Assembly: GCF_002245655.1 (NCBI RefSeq)
Contig: NZ_NOIH01000039.1
Coordinates: 1-61,173, forward strand
Direction: 5' to 3'
Length of the DNA: 61,173 bases
From: Thauera propionica
GTDB lineage: Bacteria; Pseudomonadota; Gammaproteobacteria; Burkholderiales; Rhodocyclaceae
Shown here: piece after piece, positions 1 to 6,511 of the stretch
Layout of the letters: each line of letters starts with the position of its first letter
Numbering within the stretch: the first letter of the stretch is position 1
Notes under the pieces: model-generated
What the model saw: only the letters and a program-made list of their open reading frames with translations
Databases searched by the model: none
What the model was told of the DNA's origin: nothing
Program-made: the position numbers and the translations under genes

Positions 1-453
1 GCACGCCTCAGGCGCCCAAAAAAAGTAGGACCGCAGGCGTTGGGACGCTCGCGCGGAGGCCTGACGACCAAGTTGCACTTTGCCGTCGATGCCTTGGGCA
101 AACCGCTGCGCATGATTCTGAGCGCAGAACAGGTCGCCGACATCGAGTGTGCGCACGATCTGATAGCCGATATGCCGTGCGCCAGCTTGGTTGCCGACAA
201 AGGATACGATGCCAACGCCTTGGTCATGAGTATCGAAGCATCCGGTACCCAAGCAGTCATCCCGCCTCGATCCAACCGCATTGCCCCCAGGCACTACGAC
301 CGCTGCGCGTACCGCGCGCGAAATCTGATCGAGCGCTTCTTCAACCGTATCAAGCATTACCGTCGGATCGCCACACGCTACGACAAGCTCGCATGCAGCT
401 ACATGGCATTCGTGCGGATCGTTTGCGCGGTGATCTCATATCGTTATATGTGA
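1..453 (+). CDS. IS5-family transposase, OrfB part (partial)
   Basis: DDE transposase of the IS5 family, C-terminal part. The frame enters from the window edge and reads ALGRSRGGLTTKLH, the conserved block of the IS427 group, then LVADKGYDANAL (second catalytic Asp region) and NLIERFFNRIKHYRRIATRYDK (third catalytic motif, E with the downstream R/K). It ends at TGA 451-453. A TTG at 40 could be read as a start, but the protein is probably made by a -1 frameshift at the A7 run at 18-24. The catalytic region seen is uninterrupted, so this copy could be active if its 5' half is intact. A scrap of a related IS5 transposase lies near 34200. Confidence 0.82.
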   Translation, partial: ARLRRPKKVGPQALGRSRGGLTTKLHFAVDALGKPLRMILSAEQVADIECAHDLIADMPCASLVADKGYDANALVMSIEASGTQAVIPPRSNRIAPRHYDRCAYRARNLIERFFNRIKHYRRIATRYDKLACSYMAFVRIVCAVISYRYM

Positions 454-465
454 ACAGAACCTAGC
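1..465 (+). mobile_element. IS5-family insertion sequence, 3' part, cut by the window edge
   Basis: The 3' half of an IS5-family (IS427-like) element. The transposase frame is open from base 1. The run of seven A at 18-24 contains the classic slippery heptamer A AAA AAG (19-25). A second frame reads HASGAQKK and stops at TAG 26-28, as at the end of orfA in IS elements that make OrfAB by -1 frameshifting. The bases just after the stop (GAACAGAACCTA, about 454-465) look like the right terminal repeat. The left end is outside the window. Confidence 0.8.
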
Positions 466-921
466 GCCTTGCAATCCAGCGGGGCGTTGCGACGCCTATC
501 TGTTTTAAGCTTCTAAATGGAGGTCTGCACACGAGCGGTCTCCAAATTGTGGTTGTGGGGCTAGACTTGCATTTTGCTATCTATCGCTGACTGGGTTCGA
601 CCCAATCTGGACCTTCACTGCTTCGGGGCTTCATCGGCAGATTTCTGATTGCTGCTGCCGTTCACGGCCTTGGCTGAACGCGAACTCCTCGGCCGGAGCT
701 GCCGGTGGCTTGATGGCGTAACCAGGCAGCAATGTGCTGGTCACCTGCCGTTCGAGCGTCGGGAGACGGCGAACGGCGGCTTCTCCGTTCTGCCAACTGG
801 TGCTACCGACCCTAAGCGGAAATAGCCAAAGATGGGAAGCGGACGGTCGGGAACGTTGTAAATCACTGGTCCAAGCAAGCGCAGCTTGCCCAAAGCCCAG
901 TTGATGTTGAACGTCAAGAAC
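466..921. other. Intergenic, no gene recognised
   Basis: About 455 bases between the IS5 end and the next gene. A 78-codon minus-strand frame (741-977) overlaps the 3' end of the following gene and resembles nothing I know. No tRNA, terminator or attC could be supported. Confidence 0.4.
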
Positions 922-1683
922 CTACCATCGGCCTTGCCGAATTGACTGAAGCCACCTATCGGCGACTCGCCGCACAAACCGCTCCGCCTCCGCCCTGGTC
1001 ATTGGGTTCGTGCTATTCATCTTCTGGGGATAAGCATGCCTTGCCCAGTCGCCGGTAACCGCCGGATTGTGAACAGCATCCTTGAAGCGATTGAACTGCT
1101 CCTTATCAATAGCAAAATCAGCATGAAATTTTTGCCTGTTGCTTGGATGCCCTTCGGCTAGTTCGTAGATCTTGTACAAATTTTCACCAGATGGATCCTC
1201 AACGCATAGCAATTCAATGATCTTCGCAGCTCTTGGGTCAAGAAAAGCAGGCTCAAGAAGTGCACGTTGGCGCTCGAGTAGCGATTGATATTGGCGCTCG
1301 TTCTGGTCTTCGTGCCACTTGGCTAACTCGTTGGGAGAGAGTCCTTTTGGCGGACAGATGGTCATAGTTGCGGTACCGCTAGTAATACGCATCGCACGCA
1401 ACGCCCCCTCTGCAAAGGCATGGCGTCGCGGTGGTGTTGTGCCGTAGTCAATCACCGATCCAAGCGTGAATTCCAGATCAATCCTTGCGGGCCCTTTGAA
1501 CGCTGCTTCTACATCCTTGGCCATCTCAAATGCATCCGCTGCCGTCGCGCAGGCATCTATGCCCGGAGACGAAAATGCTGGGTATTCGACTCCCCGTATC
1601 AGGTCGAATCCCAGCCCATTAAGAAGATCAGCTAGATTCCTACCATCCAAACTCGTTCTTATTACTTCAATTGCCCATTTCAT
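922..1683 (-). CDS. Hypothetical protein, 253 aa
   Basis: I do not recognise this protein. It is soluble-looking, with no signal peptide or membrane segment. It has an acidic and aromatic middle part and a basic C-terminus rich in Arg and Trp (RAEAERFVRRVADRWLQSIRQ). The start is the ATG at 1683, preceded by a weak purine stretch. It reads in the same direction as the integron cassettes further right, but I see no attC-type core site next to it, so I do not call it a cassette. Its composition is less GC-rich than the core genes at the right of the window, consistent with accessory origin. Confidence 0.6.
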   Translation of the reverse strand: MKWAIEVIRTSLDGRNLADLLNGLGFDLIRGVEYPAFSSPGIDACATAADAFEMAKDVEAAFKGPARIDLEFTLGSVIDYGTTPPRRHAFAEGALRAMRITSGTATMTICPPKGLSPNELAKWHEDQNERQYQSLLERQRALLEPAFLDPRAAKIIELLCVEDPSGENLYKIYELAEGHPSNRQKFHADFAIDKEQFNRFKDAVHNPAVTGDWARHAYPQKMNSTNPMTRAEAERFVRRVADRWLQSIRQGRW

Positions 1684-1920
1684 TGTGAGTCCGTATTTAT
1701 GGTGTCGTCGCTATCCATAAAGGCTCGCCTCGCCCCACTCTGCAACAGTACCGACATCACACCCGCAGCCTCAGCCTATCCACTATGAATCCAAATTTAG
1801 CAGCTAAGAACGAACGCCGTGCTGCAGGCATTTCCAAGTGCATCGGGCGATAACTCTCTGCAACCCATCTTTTACATGCAAAAAATGCAATTTATTCAGG
1901 CCTGATAGCATCAAAAGGAA

Positions 1921-2715
1921 CTACTTACATTGTGACGGCTTATTTGTCGTAGCTGCGCAGCGCTCATGATCATTAAAGCCAGAGCGTAAAACACAGGGGA
2001 AGTAGCGATTATCCTCCCAGTCAACACACGCAGCGCCATCTCTTGCAATACGTTTTGCACGCTTCCACTCCGCATACGAGGCATCTTCACCAAGCAAGTT
2101 TAAGCGTGAAGCTTCTGCATGACCAATCCATTGCACTTCGCTCGAAGGTATCTGAATCATACGCTCAAGGAGCCCCGCACCTATTTTCATCTCGACGAAG
2201 TACCTACGATGGGCTTCGATAACTGCATCGTACGTTTTCTGAAAGTTCGAGTAACCGCCTGCGATGGCCTGCCGTGGGTCCGCAAAATACGGCCGGTGAA
2301 GACCCAATTTCGCGTCTTCTCGCGCATATCGCCATACACCGCCGGCCAGCACTAAAATGCATGCCGACGCGCAGACGCTGCGCTCATGGACAGCAGTAAC
2401 CACTTGCGCTTGGCGAGCTAGCTTTCCGATGGTCATCGCAGTTGAAACGTCACCCCCTTCAGAATTCAGGAGAAGAGTTCGATGTTTTTCCCAATCAGTA
2501 TCCGACTTCGCTGCTTTATCTAACGCGTTCTTGAATCGCACTTCGTCGCCTGGCGTTATAGGCCCTTCGAGTATGATTCGAGGCAGCCAGCTGTCAGGAA
2601 TTATCCCCTCATATCCGGCAATTCGCTCGGGCGCCCCTCTGAAGAAAAAGATGTCTGCGCCGAGTGCGCTCGTACAAACAAAAATAAGACTAAGAGCGAG
2701 TGCTTTCATATACAA
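1921..2715 (-). CDS. Periplasmic ClpP-like serine protease homologue
   Basis: Predicted secreted protein of 264 aa. The N-terminus (MYMKALALSLIFVCTSALGAD) is a signal peptide with a likely cut near residue 20. The core has the ClpP/SppA-type crotonase-fold layout: LLLNSEGGDVSTAM (oxyanion loop), SVCASACILVLAGGV (candidate nucleophile Ser in the SAC motif) and KLGLHRPY (candidate catalytic His). This matches the family of predicted periplasmic proteins related to ClpP (COG3904 type); function unknown. Cysteines in the C-terminal third (CVDWEDNRYFPC, CAATTNKPSQC) would suit disulfides. It lies just beyond the integron array and is not flanked by attC sites that I can see. Confidence 0.7.
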   Translation of the reverse strand: MYMKALALSLIFVCTSALGADIFFFRGAPERIAGYEGIIPDSWLPRIILEGPITPGDEVRFKNALDKAAKSDTDWEKHRTLLLNSEGGDVSTAMTIGKLARQAQVVTAVHERSVCASACILVLAGGVWRYAREDAKLGLHRPYFADPRQAIAGGYSNFQKTYDAVIEAHRRYFVEMKIGAGLLERMIQIPSSEVQWIGHAEASRLNLLGEDASYAEWKRAKRIARDGAACVDWEDNRYFPCVLRSGFNDHERCAATTNKPSQCK

Positions 2716-2877
2716 ATTCGGATGAGTGAGGATTCAATCCAAGCAGGACCACGGGGCTCCAGAGGGTGTGACTATGGAACTGCCCCTGACAGGGCATAAC
2801 GACTACCCGCAATCTAGCTGCATAGCGTACTCCATGTGAGCGTCTATGTTTGGATCTCTAGGCTGAAGGACAGCTCT

Positions 2878-2952
2878 TGGCCGGCCTGAGACTTTCGGCC
2901 CCTTCTGCGCGGGGACGCTGCGAACGGACTGCGACCGTCCCAACCCGACCCG
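2878..2952 (+). repeat. 75-bp dispersed repeat, copy A
   Basis: About 88% identical over 75 bases to copy B at 7628-7702, in the same orientation. It starts TGGCCGGCCTGAGACTTTC and ends CAACCCGACCCG. The two copies bracket the whole class 1 integron (attC4 to the intI1 stop). Its nature is unknown. I see no transposase and no clear terminal inverted repeat. Confidence 0.75.
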
Positions 2953-2982
2953 ATGCAGCCGTTCAGCTTTGAGGGAAGCTTT

Positions 2983-3051
2983 CGTTAACGTTCGAAAGGA
3001 GCGGACTCGCGCCGCATATTGCGCGAGATCCGCTCGATTGAGGGGTTGGGC
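2983..3051 (-). other. attC site of cassette 4 (end of array)
   Basis: A 69-bp imperfect palindrome directly after the cassette 4 stop codon. On the plus strand it runs from CGTTAAC (2983-2989) to GTTGGGC (3045-3051), enclosing a long stem (GGAGCGG-CTCGCGC ... GCGCGAG-CCGCTC). On the cassette strand the inner core GCCCAAC fits RYYYAAC, but the outer core reads GTTAACG, a poor match to GTTRRRY. It is the last site of the array, so its outer core may be degenerate. Confidence 0.75.
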
Positions 3052-3052
3052 G

Positions 3053-3493
3053 TCATTTCGTTCCCGGATGGACGTGCCGAAAGTCTTTGTGCGTGAGAGC
3101 AGTGCTTCTCGTTAGCGTCCGACGCAAGAGGTCGCGTCGAATTGCAAGCACAAGATCTCCGATCCGCTCAAGGCGCTCTTCATTCGGAAGCTGGGTTCCT
3201 TCAACCATGCCTTCCATTGCAAGGTTGGCTGCGCGAATGACCTCATCCCCACAGTACAAGAAGCACCGCTTGTACTCCTCCAAGAACTGCCTACGAACCT
3301 CCGGATCACTAGCGTGGCCGTAGAACCCGGTGAGTGTCCGAAGTAGCTCTCTGTAACGTTCCTCCTTCCGTAGGTACTCCTCCCAAGCGCGACGTCTTCG
3401 TTCATTGAGAAACCAAGCGGCAACCGCACCGACTAGCGGAATGAAGAACTTCAAAAAGTCGGCAGACAAGAACTCGATCATGCTTGTGTGCAT
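3053..3493 (-). CDS. Integron cassette 4: membrane-anchored hypothetical protein
   Basis: Unrecognised protein of about 146 aa. The frame opens upstream at a TTG (3511) inside the cassette boundary, but ATG 3493 is the more likely start and ATG 3481 is also possible. One N-terminal membrane segment (FLKFFIPLVGAVAAWFL) is followed by RRR and a long charged, helical cytoplasmic part beginning EEYLRKEERYRELLRTL. It ends at TGA 3053-3055, two bases from its attC site, as cassette genes usually do. No ribosome binding site stands out. It could be the membrane partner of the neighbouring cyclase-like cassette gene, but that is only a guess from adjacency. Confidence 0.7.
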   Translation of the reverse strand: MHTSMIEFLSADFLKFFIPLVGAVAAWFLNERRRRAWEEYLRKEERYRELLRTLTGFYGHASDPEVRRQFLEEYKRCFLYCGDEVIRAANLAMEGMVEGTQLPNEERLERIGDLVLAIRRDLLRRTLTRSTALTHKDFRHVHPGTK

Positions 3494-3505
3494 GTGTTTG
3501 GTGAC

Positions 3506-3577
3506 ACCCAACGTGAAAGCTCAGCCGACGCCGAAAAGCGTAGCTTTTTGGCGGTCGGCTGGAGCGGCCTGTTAGCC
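3506..3577 (-). other. attC site of cassette 3
   Basis: A 72-bp site between cassettes 3 and 4. The plus strand begins with ACCCAAC (3506-3512) and ends with GTTAGCC (3571-3577), both good core matches. The arms AGCCGACGCC and GGCGGTCGGCT can pair with one bulge, giving the folded single-strand form that IntI recombines. Confidence 0.85.
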
Positions 3578-3581
3578 ATGC

Positions 3582-4454
3582 TCACACCACACATTTGCAC
3601 GATTTGTTTCTCGTGTAGCGACGAATCGATTTGTTGTGATACTGCGCCAACCAGATGTATTTATCCCGAACGTGATCGGACGTTGCACTGGCATGCGCTC
3701 GCTCGATGTGACGCGCATGCTCACAGAACCATCTATCGACGTTTTCTCTGTAACCTGCCTCTTGAATGATTGCCTTCTGTTCTGAGCTGGCGGTGCGAAA
3801 CGTCTCCAACTGCTCTCTGCTTGTCTGCCAACCGATGGACTCGGTGAAAATTCTGATGTAATCAAGATACCAAAAAGATACGCGCTTTCCTTTGACAGCA
3901 GCGCTATACCGTAAGAACGTCCTCTTAACGGGGTCAGAATCGCTGCTGTACCAGCTTCGGTTCTTGTGCTCTGAAAGGAATTTGTAGAGGTCAGGAGTTA
4001 GTGCAATAACTGGAACATTTGCGGAGCCCTCGGCTTTGTATGCCCTCGTAAGGCTCTCACTGACTAAAGTAGCCCCATCTTTGTACCACCAGCCCAGATC
4101 AAGTCCGCCTCGTATGAAGAGACCTTCTGCAGCACATTGCCCTTGGGCTAGAGCCATGCTCGATATCTCGCTCATAATCGGGTCGAACGTCCCTTCGATT
4201 TTTGTGATATCGGACTGCAGAGGAACGTTAACAATCACCGAATCTGAAAACGCCAACACAGTCGTGCTCGAAAGCTTGTGGCTCTCTTTAATGTAGTCCT
4301 CATTCGTCTTGTGATCGAACCGCTTTCTAATCAGCTTCACCGATGCAGCGACGCTGCGAATATCTTTCGTTGAGGCTGCCGATAGAACCCGGTCACCGAA
4401 GCCGAGAATATCGATGAATGCGGTGACGCCAAAGGTTAATTTGGAAGTTCCCAT
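3582..4454 (-). CDS. Integron cassette 3: nucleotide-cyclase-like protein, 290 aa
   Basis: The protein has the pattern of a class III nucleotidyl cyclase fold: FIDILGFGDRVLSA near residue 13 (first metal Asp position), VLAFSDSVIV near residue 66 (second Asp hairpin), FIRGGLDLGWWYKDG near residue 112 and VSESLTRAYKAE shortly after, matching the later strand and helix of cyclases. The C-terminal half is charged and ends with KSCKCVV. Whether it is catalytic, and with which nucleotide, cannot be told by eye. ATG 4454 is the start, with GTTAGCC of the cassette core about 20 bases upstream once the inserted IS is removed. Known bacterial anti-phage systems (Pycsar) pair a cyclase with a membrane effector. 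The next cassette encodes a membrane-anchored protein, but such a link here is speculative. Confidence 0.6.
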   Translation of the reverse strand: MGTSKLTFGVTAFIDILGFGDRVLSAASTKDIRSVAASVKLIRKRFDHKTNEDYIKESHKLSSTTVLAFSDSVIVNVPLQSDITKIEGTFDPIMSEISSMALAQGQCAAEGLFIRGGLDLGWWYKDGATLVSESLTRAYKAEGSANVPVIALTPDLYKFLSEHKNRSWYSSDSDPVKRTFLRYSAAVKGKRVSFWYLDYIRIFTESIGWQTSREQLETFRTASSEQKAIIQEAGYRENVDRWFCEHARHIERAHASATSDHVRDKYIWLAQYHNKSIRRYTRNKSCKCVV

Positions 4455-4475
4455 GAGATCTTTATCAAATGGCTA

Positions 4476-5580
4476 TTAACCCGGCAATCAAATAGATTTT
4501 GATATAATTCGGGCATGAAAAAGATCGATGCCCGCAAGCTCCCGCCCGAAGCCCTGGAACACATTCGTCGCCAAGCATTTGTGCTGCGCAAGCAAGGCTA
4601 CACCTGGACGCACATCGCTGAAGTGTGTGGGGTTCATGTCGGGACCGTTTTGAAATGGGCACGCCGCGCGCAGGCCGACGACCTCGACGCCGTGATCAAG
4701 GGCGGGCAACGTGGTCGGCGCCATGGCTCGGGACGAACTCTGACGCTGGTTCAAGAGGAGCAGCTGCGCTTGAAGATCATCGGCTCGAATCCCGCCCAGC
4801 TTCAGCTTGAGTTTGCGCTGTGGAATCGTCGCGCAGTGATGCTCGCCATCAAGCAGCTCTTTGGCATCGACATGCCCATTCGCACCGTCGGTGAGTACCT
4901 TCGGCGGTGGGGTTTCACGCCGCAGCGGCCGGTCAAGCGTGCGCTTGAGCAGGATCCGGCCCGGCTCAAGGCGTGGCTTGAGGACGAGTATCCGAAGATC
5001 GTTGCGCGCGCCAAGACTGAGGATGCCGAGATCTACTGGGGTGACGAGACCGCCATTCGCCAGGACTCGCACTGGGTGCGCGGCTACTCGATGGCGGGGC
5101 TGACGCCTGAGCTTCGACTGCCGGCCGGTCGCCATGGATCGACATCGATGATCTCGGCGATCACCAACCAGGGCTTGGTGCGTTTCTCGTTCTTCGAGGG
5201 CGCCATCGATGCCGAGCGCTTCATCGTGTTCTTGAAGGGCCTGATTCAGGATGCGCAGCGTAAAGTGTTCCTGATCGTCGACAACTTGCGCGTGCACCGC
5301 GCCAACCTTGTCCGCGAGTGGGTTGCCGAAAACACCGAGAAGATCGAGCTGTTTTACCTGCCGCCGTACGCGCCGGAACTCAATCCCGACGAGTATCTGA
5401 ACCGGGATCTGAAAACGACGATACGCTCCGGGCCGATTGCCAGGACCGCCGCCGCACTTCTCGAGAAGGCGCGTACGTGCATGGAGCGCATTGCCGCGAT
5501 GCCGGATCGTGTGCGGTCGTATTTCAGCCATGAGTACGTTCGCTATGCTCAGTAATTTAGCTATTTGATTGCCAGGTTAA
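4476..5580 (+). mobile_element. IS630-family insertion sequence, complete
   Basis: A 1105-bp element with 20-bp terminal inverted repeats (4476-4495 and 5561-5580) differing at one base, and TA duplications at 4474-4475 and 5581-5582, the target duplication expected of IS630/Tc1/mariner elements. Removing the element and one TA restores GGCTAAC, the core of an attC site. The element therefore sits exactly in the recombination core of cassette 2's attC. Confidence 0.92.
4515..5555 (+). CDS. IS630-family transposase
   Basis: Full-length 346-aa transposase. The N-terminal HTH lies in YTWTHIAEVCGVHVGTVLKWARR (about residues 32-54), followed by a second winged-HTH segment (VGEYLRRWGF). The DDE catalytic region is visible: IYWGDETAI (first Asp), VFLIVDNLRVHRA (second Asp in the VDNxxxH block) and LPPYAPELNPDEYLN (third acidic residue). 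The reading frame is intact and fills the element between its inverted repeats, so this copy is probably active or recently so. ATG 4515 is used as the start. Confidence 0.95.
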   Translation: MKKIDARKLPPEALEHIRRQAFVLRKQGYTWTHIAEVCGVHVGTVLKWARRAQADDLDAVIKGGQRGRRHGSGRTLTLVQEEQLRLKIIGSNPAQLQLEFALWNRRAVMLAIKQLFGIDMPIRTVGEYLRRWGFTPQRPVKRALEQDPARLKAWLEDEYPKIVARAKTEDAEIYWGDETAIRQDSHWVRGYSMAGLTPELRLPAGRHGSTSMISAITNQGLVRFSFFEGAIDAERFIVFLKGLIQDAQRKVFLIVDNLRVHRANLVREWVAENTEKIELFYLPPYAPELNPDEYLNRDLKTTIRSGPIARTAAALLEKARTCMERIAAMPDRVRSYFSHEYVRYAQ

Positions 5581-5664
5581 TAACGTGTAGGTGACCGGCC
5601 TCGCGCGGCCTTGTCGCGCGAGGTCCAGCGACCGAAGGGAGCGAGGTCGACCGGAAGGTTAGAG
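5581..5664 (-). other. attC site of cassette 2, split by the IS630 element
   Basis: The rest of an attC whose outer core GGC-TA-AC is divided: GGC at 4471-4473, then the IS, then TAAC at 5581-5584. The inner core is GTTAGAG at 5658-5664. The internal part has self-complementary arms (CCGGCC/GGCC and CTCGCGCG/CGCGCGAG types). The joined site would be about 87 bp. With the IS in place the cassette-strand core GTTAGCC no longer exists, so this junction should not recombine. Confidence 0.8.
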
Positions 5665-5671
5665 GTTTCGT

Positions 5672-5989
5672 TCACGACAACCATGAGAATAGAGAGCATC
5701 CAAGACACGCCCCCTCCGCGCAGTAATCGGCCTTTCTTCCGGATGCGTCCTTCCCAGACTTAGACTGGCGAATCTCTTCTGCGGCCTGGGCACACAAGAC
5801 GAAACGACGTCGCATTTGCCGCCAACCAACAACGAGCCCATGTTGTTGGAAGGCGACCTTGGCATGAGCTGAACATGATTGGCCACCGTGGTGTACCCGG
5901 AAAGCACACACGAAGCCCTTGTGAGGAGAAATGAAGCGTTGATATGCCGTGATAAGTGAGGCAACGACAGTGGCGGCGCACGACGTCAT
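5672..5989 (-). CDS. Integron cassette 2: YidD-like protein
   Basis: A 105-aa protein starting at ATG 5989, 14 bases after the cassette core, and stopping at 5672 just before attC. The segment LITAYQRFISPHKGFVCAFRV followed by GGQSCSAHAKVAFQQHG matches the conserved YidD layout (ISP motif, then two Cys and the SCS-x-x-A helix). YidD is known as a small factor that aids YidC-dependent insertion of inner-membrane proteins. Unlike chromosomal YidD, this copy lacks a clear amphipathic basic N-terminus and has extra Cys in the C-terminal tail (CAEGACLGC). YidD-like proteins have, to my knowledge, been seen in gene cassettes, but the function here is not established. Confidence 0.7.
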   Translation of the reverse strand: MTSCAATVVASLITAYQRFISPHKGFVCAFRVHHGGQSCSAHAKVAFQQHGLVVGWRQMRRRFVLCAQAAEEIRQSKSGKDASGRKADYCAEGACLGCSLFSWLS

Positions 5990-5996
5990 TGATAAC

Positions 5997-6077
5997 CTCT
6001 AACGTGCAAAGTAAATGGCGTGCCGCTTGCGGCACGTCCAAGCGCCTGCAAGGCGCGGTTTGACTGGGATGTTAGAG
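5997..6077 (-). other. attC site of cassette 1
   Basis: An 81-bp site with perfectly complementary outer cores, CTCTAAC (5997-6003) and GTTAGAG (6071-6077), and an inner stem GGCGTGCCGC-TTGCGGCACG. It lies directly after the cassette 1 stop codon at 6079-6081 and directly before the start region of cassette 2. Confidence 0.9.
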
Positions 6078-6078
6078 A

Positions 6079-6366
6079 TCACAAGCCCCCGCTAACTGCA
6101 ATGAGAACGAACGTCAAAACAGCAGCTGCCACCGGGGAAAGCAGTACCCGCTTTTTAACGATGCTGAATCTATGGCGCATGAAGTAAACCATTAGCACGA
6201 GTGCTAACCATGCGGGGAAACCCATAATCAGACCCATCGCAGACCCCATCAATAATTCGTGATGCAATGGGTCTGGTGGCTCAACTAACCATCGGGTCGT
6301 GAAGTAGCCAGTTACCCCAACTGCAAATACCCCCCATGCGAAGGCAATCCAGGTGAGCACGATCAT
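6079..6366 (-). CDS. Integron cassette 1: small membrane protein, 95 aa
   Basis: First cassette gene, adjacent to attI1. ATG 6366 is the first start inside the cassette, four bases after the GTTAGAG core. Three hydrophobic segments are visible: residues about 2-22 (IVLTWIAFAWGVFAVGVTGYF), 40-63 (LLMGSAMGLIMGFPAWLALVL) and 73-94 (VLLSPVAAAVLTFVLIAVSG), with basic residues between the second and third. The same frame runs upstream through attI1 without a stop to ATG 6429, giving a leader MLWNSNDVTQQGSRPKTKL like ORF-11 of class 1 integrons, fused in frame to the cassette protein. No function is recognised. Confidence 0.72.
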   Translation of the reverse strand: MIVLTWIAFAWGVFAVGVTGYFTTRWLVEPPDPLHHELLMGSAMGLIMGFPAWLALVLMVYFMRHRFSIVKKRVLLSPVAAAVLTFVLIAVSGGL

Positions 6367-6369
6367 GAT

Positions 6370-6440
6370 CTCTAACTTTGTTTTAGGGCGACTGCCCTGC
6401 TGCGTAACATCGTTGCTGTTCCATAACATCACACATCGAC
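6370..6440 (-). other. attI1 recombination site of a class 1 integron
   Basis: On the minus strand the sequence runs ATGTTATGGAACAGCAACG, then continues through TCGCCCTAAAACAAAG to the core GTTAGAG (plus strand 6370-6376). From memory this is nearly identical to attI1 of clinical class 1 integrons, which ends GTTAGGC. The site lies between intI1 and the first cassette as expected, and contains the ORF-11-like short reading frame. Confidence 0.92.
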
Positions 6441-6483
6441 CCACGGCGTAACGCGCTTGCCGCTTGAATGCCCGAGGCATAGA

Positions 6484-6499
6484 CTGTACAAAACAACAG
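6484..6499 (+). promoter_or_regulatory. LexA box upstream of intI1
   Basis: CTGT-N8-ACAG (6484-6487 and 6496-6499), a perfect SOS-box framework, 12 bases before the intI1 start codon at 6512. Class 1 integrase genes are known to be SOS-controlled through a LexA site at this place. Confidence 0.8.
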
Positions 6500-6511
6500 T
6501 CATAACGGGCC

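Noticed and set aside
741..977. Small minus-strand frame of 78 codons
   Set aside because: Overlaps the 3' end of the 253-aa gene and shows no family resemblance or RBS.
1684..2982. The idea that the ClpP-like gene is a fifth integron cassette
   Set aside because: No GTTRRRY/RYYYAAC pair with an imperfect palindrome was found on either side, and repeat A separates it from attC4.
5659..5964. Alternative frame in cassette 2 (101 codons)
   Set aside because: The overlapping YidD-like frame fits a known family and starts at the proper distance from the cassette core.
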